Part shown: positions 56,159 through 64,000 of the stretch, in pieces
Numbering within the stretch: position 1 is the stretch's first letter
Layout of the letters: every line of letters begins with the position of its first letter
DNA from: Telmatactis stephensoni
Lineage: Eukaryota; Cnidaria; Anthozoa; Actiniaria; Isophelliidae
Assembly (NCBI GenBank): GCA_029948255.1
Contig: JALIZF010001812.1
Coordinates: 558,001 to 622,000, forward strand
Reading direction: 5' to 3'
Length of the DNA stretch: 64,000 bases
Translations under genes and position numbers: made by a program
The notes under the pieces: model-generated
Told to the model about the DNA's origin: nothing
The model's database searches: none
The model's input: the letters and a program-made list of their open reading frames with translations, nothing else

Positions 56159-57010
56159 ATGTTTGTGGGATCTCAAGCAAGAATTTTATTATTCATCCGT
56201 CACATTTCCACAACAAGATTTCTTGATATTTCATACAAGAAACATGGAGCCATCGTCACTGAGACAGAGGACAGTCAACACAAGAGAAGCCCAGTCGTTC
56301 TTCTCCTTGGCTGGAATGGATCTAAAGATAAACACTTAGCCAAGTATAGCGAGATTTTTACAAAGAAAAATTATGCCACTGTTAGAGTCACAACTAGTCC
56401 ATTCAACACCTTCTTTAGGGGTGGTACGAAAGTCAAACAAATCGGTCGCAACATCTTGAATATCTTGACTGAAATGAACTGTGACGAGAGGCCGGTGTTT
56501 CTTTATGCATTTAGTAATGGCGGAGCAGCTGTGTATTTCCATATTATGGAAGCACTGACAATTCCCCAGAGCAAATACAATGGTAAAGTTAATGTAGTAG
56601 GCTCGATATTTGATAGCTGTCCTGTTAATCCAGATATCAAAAGTGTTAAGTTGGTCCAAGAGAGTGTCACAGATCAAATACGAAATCCTATTGTAAAAAC
56701 ACTGGTTTGGTATAGTTTGGGAATCTTTGTGCCATTTGTTGTCTATTTGAACCCAACAGTTAAACGTTTTATGGAAGGCATGAAGAAGTCACCACTGTTG
56801 TGCAATCAACTTGTTTTTTATTCAAAAGCTGATCGCTTAGTACCTTGCTTAGATGTAGAAGAGTACATAGATGCAAGAAGGAAGATGGGTGTTCATGTTG
56901 TGGTTAAATGCTGGGAAGACTCTTCTCATGTTAGCCATTATAGGGAACATGCAGATGAGTATTTGGAAGCTGTTAACACGTTTGTTGATGAATGCCTTGA
57001 AAAGGTGTAA
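56159..57010 (+). CDS. TMEM53: TMEM53-like (DUF829) protein, intronless
   Basis: 283 aa from ATG 56159 (MFVGSQARILLFIRHIS) to TAA. It is an alpha/beta-hydrolase-like fold of the DUF829/TMEM53 family: VVLLLGWNGSKDKHLAKYSE (first strand and lysine motif), VFLYAFSNGGAAVYFHI (nucleophile elbow region, S-N-G-G rather than the classic G-x-S-x-G), GSIFDSCPVNP, a hydrophobic segment LVWYSLGIFVPFVVYLN, VFYSKADRLVPCLDVEEYID and the terminal SSHVSHYREHADEYLEAV with the conserved His. Vertebrate TMEM53 is a nuclear-envelope/ER membrane protein that dampens BMP-SMAD signalling. The frame is open for 108 bases upstream but without ATG, and these residues are not in the family, so the start is chosen at 56159. 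Confidence 0.8.
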   Translation: MFVGSQARILLFIRHISTTRFLDISYKKHGAIVTETEDSQHKRSPVVLLLGWNGSKDKHLAKYSEIFTKKNYATVRVTTSPFNTFFRGGTKVKQIGRNILNILTEMNCDERPVFLYAFSNGGAAVYFHIMEALTIPQSKYNGKVNVVGSIFDSCPVNPDIKSVKLVQESVTDQIRNPIVKTLVWYSLGIFVPFVVYLNPTVKRFMEGMKKSPLLCNQLVFYSKADRLVPCLDVEEYIDARRKMGVHVVVKCWEDSSHVSHYREHADEYLEAVNTFVDECLEKV

Positions 57011-57106
57011 ATTTAGTAGATGTAAGGGTATAAAAAAGCCTAAAGAATACTACCTTTAATCTTGAGATTCTGATATCTGTGGAATAGTTTTTTCTCTTTG
57101 TCTATA

Positions 57107-57513
57107 CAGGGGTGTACAGGGTTTTTTACGTGACGCGTGATCAAGCATTTTCATTTTTCGTGATTCGGGAATCGAAGAAAACATTTCTTGTGATTCGTGA
57201 AAAATATTATTTACATGACACGAGAAAAACAGAAATAATTGTTCAAGATTTGGGATTTTGTGGTCTTTTTCGTGAATCACTGAAAAAGTAAATGAAATTG
57301 TCCCAGTTCTGCGCTTTCAGTTTAGTTTCATTCAATCTCAAAGCGCTTATGTAACGTAAAGAATGCATGAACGGTGTACTAAGAGCATAATTAAGCAGTT
57401 TTCTAGTTGTCTTTCCTTTTATTTCGGGAATATATCAGACAGTTGTCCGTGATTCGTGATTTGATGTTTTTATTTTTCGTGAATCGTGCCGGGGACCCCC
57501 CTGTATGCCCCTG
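57107..57513. mobile_element. hAT-like MITE of 407 bp
   Basis: CAGGGGTGTACAGGG at the left and CCCCCTGTATGCCCCTG at the right are imperfect inverted ends; TCTATA flanks both sides (57101-57106, 57514-57519). The interior has several CGTGATTCGTGA-type repeats. Confidence 0.65.
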
Positions 57514-57519
57514 TCTATA

Positions 57520-58495
57520 GGTGGGTAATAGACAAATTTACACAGTAAGCCTAAGCTTGCAAGGCAAGGGTCGGCAAGGATGTCTTTCAGTAAGATTGAT
57601 TCCATTTTTCTTCAAGGCAAGGATAGTTTTGGTGTGTAAATTGTAACTAGCATTTTGCCATGCCTTGCTGATCCTTTTCAGACTCTGTGTGGACTGAGGC
57701 ACTTTTAGCAGGAAAATAGCACCTTACCAAATTACTTACTCATATAAATGTCTTATCTTGCCTGGATGATAGAAAATTGTCTCATGGAGCATGCATGCAT
57801 GCTCAGTTGTAAAAGTGTCTCCTGGCCATTTCCAAGAAAAGCAAGAGCTATAGACAAGTGGTTGTAAACGATATTTTGCCTTGCCAAAAAATAGAATCAT
57901 CCTTGCCTTGCCATATATTTTTCTGTGTAAAAAATGAAAAGGTACCCTGATATAATTAAACTAAGAATTTCTTGAGAAAATATTGAAAAAACCTCTGCCT
58001 GGACTCAGCATATTTCCATTTTAGAATGAGCAACCCTGACATCAAAACACTAGATGCTTATGTGTGTACACATAAATGAAGCACAAAGTTCTTTGAGACA
58101 AACGAGTCTATAAATATGAACTGCATGATTGTTTCCAAATTTGCAAGCATACTGCTGACTACAATTTTGGGCCTGCAAGATGTTGGGGAGACAGCATTTT
58201 ACTGCATTCTGTCAGATCAAAGGCGGGTATAAGTGAGCTTTCGAGAGTAACCGATTTTGAACAAGATTAGACAGAACACTCCCTCAGGAGTGGGCTGGGA
58301 CAGACTGCCCCTGTATTACTTCAGCAGTTGGTCATACAGGACCCTGAGTTACTGCTAATGTGCTTTCAAATAACTGGGCCCAGTGCCACTTGAATTGCTT
58401 TAAAGAAATCATTATTTGAAAACTTTTCAGATAGTTGTTAGGGTAAAGATAATTTAATTGATAATTTTATAGTTTTATATTTATTTAGACATATT
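57520..58495. other. No gene supported
   Basis: Intergenic sequence with repeated CTTGCCTTGCCA-type words at about 57560-57910 but no clear frame. Confidence 0.35.
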
Positions 58496-58496
58496 T

Positions 58497-58667
58497 GTAG
58501 TAAAGTAGGAATCACAATGATGACATTGATTTTGTTTTATTCGCACGACAGTGTTGTATCGAAAGGACCAATGTGGGACCTTTCGAAAACGTTGGCCCTT
58601 TCAAAACAGCAAGGTCATGCAAATAAAAGAAAATCAATTTCATCATTGTGATTTCTACTTTACTACT
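58497..58667. mobile_element. Fold-back MITE, TAGTAAAG family
   Basis: TAGTAAAGTAGGAATCACAA at the left is inverted at the right as TTGTGATTTCTACTTTACTA; similarity extends about 47 bp on each arm. Confidence 0.75.
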
Positions 58668-58669
58668 AT

Positions 58670-59565
58670 AAAGCTCCCTTATTAAAATAGAACACTTTAC
58701 AATCAAAGGAACAACCTTAGTTTATTTACTATACATATTTATTTTATTTTGTTATAATTCATTGTACTTTATTGTATGTCAGAGGGCGACAAGTTCATCA
58801 GTTTTTACAGTCATGTGTTACCCTCTTTAAAACTTAAATTGATTAGATTATTATTAAATGGTTGGTCTTCAACAGGATGCCTGTATGATTTATTGTTTGG
58901 TGGTGTTGCCTTGATCTCAACTACAAGAAATAACTTTCGTCGTAGTGGTATAGTGCAAAACTCAAAACTGTGACCACTGTTACTGATTCACACATACTTT
59001 TCTCACTATCCTCCAATTAGCACTTAGATAATAGATAAGATAACAGAATTCTCAGACGCTGATTGGATGAAGACAGCTGGTGATACTTTTGGTTTTCGCG
59101 CTTTAAAAGCCAATTAGCGCTAATATAGGATTAACTAAATACTCATGTGTAATCGTGTTAGCCAAGGATTAACACTAACCTACTTTCGCCGGGATTTGCG
59201 TCATGTCTTGGCTCGTTGTCTGAACATAAACCAAACCATGAATAAACCAAAAGCGAGTCATCAAGCTGTTTTGTTAAAAAAACGTAAAATTCACAAACGG
59301 TTGTTTTTACGAAAAGAACTGGTGGTTTAGAAATGACATCACAATTGAGGAAGAGGAATAATATATACTGAATGCCAAGTTCGATTTTACACCCACTGGC
59401 TGTACAATATGCCATTGTTAAGGCTCAAAGTTTAACATTACCTTAGTTAACAGCTGAGAGCATGCTGCATTATTTCTCTTCTCCATATGTGGCCTCATTT
59501 CTGAGCCGTGGTAGAGTTGGGCAGTTCGTTTATTGATAATTTTGTCACATCTTTGTAGAGTGACA
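58670..59565. other. No gene supported
   Basis: Short plus-strand frames only, such as 58776-58973; no motif. Confidence 0.35.
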
Positions 59566-59569
59566 ATAG

Positions 59570-60020
59570 AAAAGAATGTTCATATTACTAGCCCGCGCAC
59601 AACGTATTTTCCTTGTTGCAAATGGCCGAGTTCTACTCAGTGATTTCGGCAACTTTCTCATGTGCAACGTTGCGACATATTGTGGAAACACGGTGCAGCT
59701 GTGTTGCGTGTAATGTTGCAGTAAAAATTTATCTGGGCCTGTTACGCAACAACTGAATCGTGCAACATTTTACGCAACACTGTTGCGTCGTATTACTACT
59801 CCGGCGCGAGTCAATTTTTTGTGTACGAGCAAGTTAAGGCCCGGTAATACGAGCAACAAAATCGTGCAACTTGTCGCGCAACATTGTTGCATTGCAAGTT
59901 GTAGAGCAAATGTTGCTCGTATTACCACCACGCGCGCAACAAATTTTCTTTGTTGCACGAAGTAGAAGCATTGTCTACTTTCCGCAACAAAGAAAATTTG
60001 TTGCGCGCGAAGAGGGAACT
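59570..60020. repeat. GCAAC-rich dispersed repeat, longest copy, with internal inversion
   Basis: CAACATTGTTGC and GTTGCTCGTATTACCAC repeat several times. CGCGCAACAAATTTTCTTTG (about 59930-59955) is inverted at about 59980-60010. Confidence 0.65.
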
Positions 60021-60065
60021 AGCATTTAGATATTTCAAAGGACTAATTGGAAGTAGCGGACTGAA

Positions 60066-60135
60066 AAAATCAAGATATTTTACCACATCAAGATATTTTA
60101 CCATATCAAGATAGTTTACCATATCAAGATATTTT
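60066..60135. repeat. 18-bp tandem repeat ATCAAGATATTTTACCAT, about four copies
   Basis: Seen directly, with minor substitutions. Confidence 0.85.
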
Positions 60136-60369
60136 TGCCATACAGGAGTGCATATCGCATAGAACTGCAAAGAAAGCTAAAGGCGCGCGGTGTTACACAC
60201 GACGATTTTCCGCGCAACTGACGTTGCAACAACTTGCAATATTTTGCGCTGCGAGTTTCTGACTTGGATTCAAAAACTCGCAACGCGTTGCCGAAGCGAA
60301 AATTGGGTAATACGTCCATGTTCACATACACCAATGGGGAAAAATCCACAATAATTCTATACCGTCACT

Positions 60370-63300
60370 CCTACTACACATAATTGAACATCACTAGCCA
60401 TCATCAGACGTTAGTATGTATCACTACATGTTATCATCCATCACTATCCATCACTCTCCATCACTACGCATCACTATCCATCACTCTCCATCACTATCCG
60501 TTTCTGGGCATCACTATCCATAACTATCCATCACTATTCGTCAGTATGCATCACTATGCATCACTATGCATCACTATCCGTTACTAGGCATCAGTATCCG
60601 TCACTAGCCATAATTATCCGTCACTACGCATCACTAACTGTCACTACGCATCACTATCCGTTACTATGCATTACTATCCATCACCAGGCATCACTATCCG
60701 TCACTAGGCATCACTATCCATCACTATCCGTCACAATCCATCACTATCCATCACTATCCGTCACTACGCATCACTATCCGTCACTATGCATCACTATCCA
60801 TCACTATGCATCACTATCCGTCACTAGGCATCACTATCCATCATTATGCATCACTATCCATCACTATCCGTCACTATCCATCACTATCCGTCACTACGCA
60901 TCACTAACCGTCACTACGCATCACTATCCGTCACTATGCATCACTATCTGTCACTACGCATCACTATCCGTCACTATCCATCACTATCCGTTACTAGGCA
61001 TCACTATCTGTCACTAGCCATAATTATCCATCACTATGCATCACTATGCATCACTATGCATCACTATACGTCACTATGCATCACTATGAATCACTATCCA
61101 TCACTATGCATCACTATCCGTCACTACGCATCACAATCCATCACTATCCATCACTATCCGTCACTACGCATCACTATCCGTCACTATGCATCACTATCCA
61201 TCACTATGCATCACTATCCGTCACTAGGCATCACTAACTGTCACTATGCATCACTATCCATCACTATGCATCACTATACGTCACTATGCATCACTATGCA
61301 TCACTTCGCATCACTAACCGTCACTACGCATCACTTTCCGTCACTATGCATCACTATCCGTCACTACGCATCACTATCCGTCACTATCCATCACTATCCG
61401 TTACTAGGCGTCACTATCTGTCACTAGTCATAATTATCCGTCACTATGCATCACTAACCGTCACTACGCATCACTATCCGTCACTACGCATCACTAACCG
61501 TCACTACGCATCACTATCCGTCACTATGCATCACTATCCGTCACTGCGCATCACTATCCGTCACTATCCATCACTATCCGTTACTAGGCATCACTATCTG
61601 TCACTAGCCATAATTATCCATCACTATGCATCACTATCCATCACTATGCTTCACTATACGTCACTATGCATCACTATGCATCACTATCCATCACTATGCA
61701 TCACTATCCGTCACTACGCATCACTATCCGTCACTATCCATCACTATCCGTTACTATCCATCACTATCCGTTACTAGGCATCACTATCTGTCACTAGCCA
61801 TAATTATCCGTCACTATGCATCACTAACCGTCACTATCCATCACTATCCGTTACTATCCACCACTATCCGTTACTAGGCATCACTATCTGTCACTAGCCA
61901 TAATTATCCATCACTATGCATCACTATGCATCACTATCCGTCACTATCCATCACTATCCGTCACTACGCATCACTAACCGTCACTACGCATCACTATCCG
62001 TCACTATGCATCACTATCCGTCACTACGCATCACTATCCGTCACTGTCCATCACTATCCGTTACTAGGCATCACTATCTGTCACTAGCCATAATTATCCG
62101 TCACTACGCATCACTAACCGTCACTATCCATCACTATCCGTTACTATAGGCATCACTATCTGTCACTAGCCATAATTATCTATCACTATGCATCACTATG
62201 CATCACTATTCGTCACTATGCATCATTATCCATCACTATCCGTCACTATCCATCACTATCCGTCACTACGCATCACTAACCGTCACTACGCATCACTATC
62301 AGTCACTATGCATCACTATCCGTCACTACGCATCACTATCCGTCACTATCCATCACTATCCGTTACTAGGCATCACTATCTGTCACTAGCCATAATTATC
62401 CGTCACTATGCATCACTATCCATCACTATGCATCACTATCTGTTACTAGGCATCACTATCTGTCACTAACCATAATTATCCATCACTATGCATCACTATG
62501 CATCACTATCCGTCACTATGCATCACTATCCACCACTATGCATCACTATCCGTCACTATGCATCACTATCCATCACTATCCGTCACTATCCATTACTATC
62601 CGTCACTACGCATCACTAACCGTCACTACGCATCACTATCCGTCACTATGCATCACTATCCGTCACTACGCATCACTATCCGTCACTATCCATCACTATC
62701 CGTTACTAGGCATCACTATCTGTCACTAGCCATAATTATCCATCACCGTGCATCACTATCCATCACTATGCTTCACTATCCGTCACTATGCATCACTATG
62801 CATCACTATCCATCACTATGCATCACTATCCGTAACTACGCATCACTATCCGTCACTATCCATCACTATCCGTTACTATCCATCACTATCCGTTACTAGG
62901 CATCACTTTCCGTCACTATGCATCACTATCCGTCACTACGCATCACTATCCGTCACTATCCATCACTATCCGTTACTAGGCGTCACTATCTGTCACTAGT
63001 CATAATTATCCGTCACTATGCATCACTAACCGTCACTACGCATCACTATCCGTCACTACGCATCACTAACCGTCACTACGCATCACTATCCGTCACTATG
63101 CATCACTATCCGTCACTGCGCATCACTATCCGTCACTATCCATCACTATCCGTTACTAGGCATCACTATCTGTCACTAGCCATAATTATCCATCACTATG
63201 CATCACTATCCATCACTATGCTTCACTATACGTCACTATGCATCACTATGCATCACTATCCATCACTATGCATCACTATCCGTCACTACGCATCACTATC

Positions 63301-64000
63301 CGTCACTATCCATCACTATCCGTTACTATCCATCACTATCCGTTACTAGGCATCACTATCTGTCACTAGCCATGATTATCCGTCACTATGCATCACTAAC
63401 CGTCACTATCCATCACTATCCGTTACTATCCACCACTATCCGTTACTAGGCATCACTATCTGTCACTAGCCATAATTATCCATCACTATGCATCACTATG
63501 CATCACTATCCGTCACTATCCATCACTATCCGTCACTACGCATCACTAACCGTCACTACGCATCACTATCCGTCACTATGCATCACTATCCGTCACTACG
63601 CATCACTATCCGTCACTGTCCATCACTATCCGTTACTAGGCATCACTATCTGTCACTAGCCATAATTATCCGTCACTACGCATCACTAACCGTCACTATC
63701 CATCACTATCCGTTACTATAGGCATCACTATCTGTCACTAGCCATAATTATCTATCACTATGCATCACTATGCATCACTATTCGTCACTATGCATCATTA
63801 TCCATCACTATCCGTCACTATCCATCACTATCCGTCACTACGCATCACTAACCGTCACTACGCATCACTATCCGTCACTATGCATCACTATCCGTCACTA
63901 CGCATCACTATCCGTCACTATCCATCACTATCCGTTACTAGGCATCACTATCTGTCACTAGCCATAATTATCCGTCACTATGCATCACTATCCGTTACTA
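60370..64000. repeat. Minisatellite of 10-bp units (CATCACTATC / CGTCACTAYG), runs off the window end
   Basis: More than 3.6 kb of decamers CRTCACTAYN arranged in longer composite blocks, with recurrent marker TCTGTCACTAGCCATAATTA. Because 30 bp is 10 codons without stops, long His-His-Tyr frames appear; these are artefacts. A segment 61331-62419 is repeated at 62903-63991 with essentially no differences that I can see, offset 1572 bp. Confidence 0.95.

Noticed and set aside
56336..56677. 113-codon minus-strand frame
   Set aside because: Antisense shadow of TMEM53.
60384..63961. Many His-His-Tyr repeat proteins
   Set aside because: The decamer array has no stops in these frames; methionines arise from CATGCATC-type variants, and there is no promoter, splice or signal evidence.

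Overview
The window is animal DNA: genes are split by GT-AG introns, the sequence is AT-rich and full of short DNA transposons, and the recognisable proteins are metazoan (OAS C-terminus, TRPC-type channel, SMIM8, TMEM53, FERM protein). Repeat types (TIR fold-backs, Crypton/DUF3504-like fragments, LINE relics) and gene content fit an anthozoan cnidarian, most likely a stony coral. That assignment is inference. No CRISPR, rRNA, tRNA or bacterial-type operon was seen.

Layout. 1-300: last exon of a 2'-5'-oligoadenylate-synthetase-like gene (+). 3.2-38.0 kb: five minus-strand genes rebuilt here exon by exon from splice sites and reading phase. Two are single genes (3213-6691 and 13923-17255) and three sit in a degenerating tandem triplication (units near 20.18, 27.53 and 34.01 kb). 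Each encodes a secreted protein of about 160-205 residues: a signal peptide split by a phase-1 intron only 4-13 coding bases after the start, then four predicted amphipathic helices on exons joined mostly by phase-0 introns. The 3.2-6.7 kb gene has five exons with phases 1-0-0-0, the layout of vertebrate long-chain class I helical cytokines (growth hormone, EPO, IL-6 family). I propose a cnidarian four-helix cytokine-like cluster. The exon models are read from the sequence; the cytokine identity is inference. This is the main finding.

38.9-47.4 kb is mostly fold-back elements and microsatellites, with an intronless FERM-domain gene (40840-41994, -) and an uncharacterised Cys/His and Lys/Arg-rich ORF (44104-44835, -) beside an 835-bp TTAA-flanked transposon. 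47.66-54.32 kb (+) is a seven-exon TRPC-family channel gene with one apparent 1-base frameshift. 55.03-55.69 kb (+) is SMIM8 and 56.16-57.01 kb (+) is TMEM53. From 60.37 kb to the window end is a minisatellite of roughly 10-bp units with a large internal duplication repeated at a distance of 1572 bp.

The functional theme of the left half is plausibly innate immunity (OAS-like gene beside candidate secreted cytokines). The right half is membrane proteins with no evident link to it. All splice models come from reading consensus sites and phases by eye and have not been tested against transcripts.
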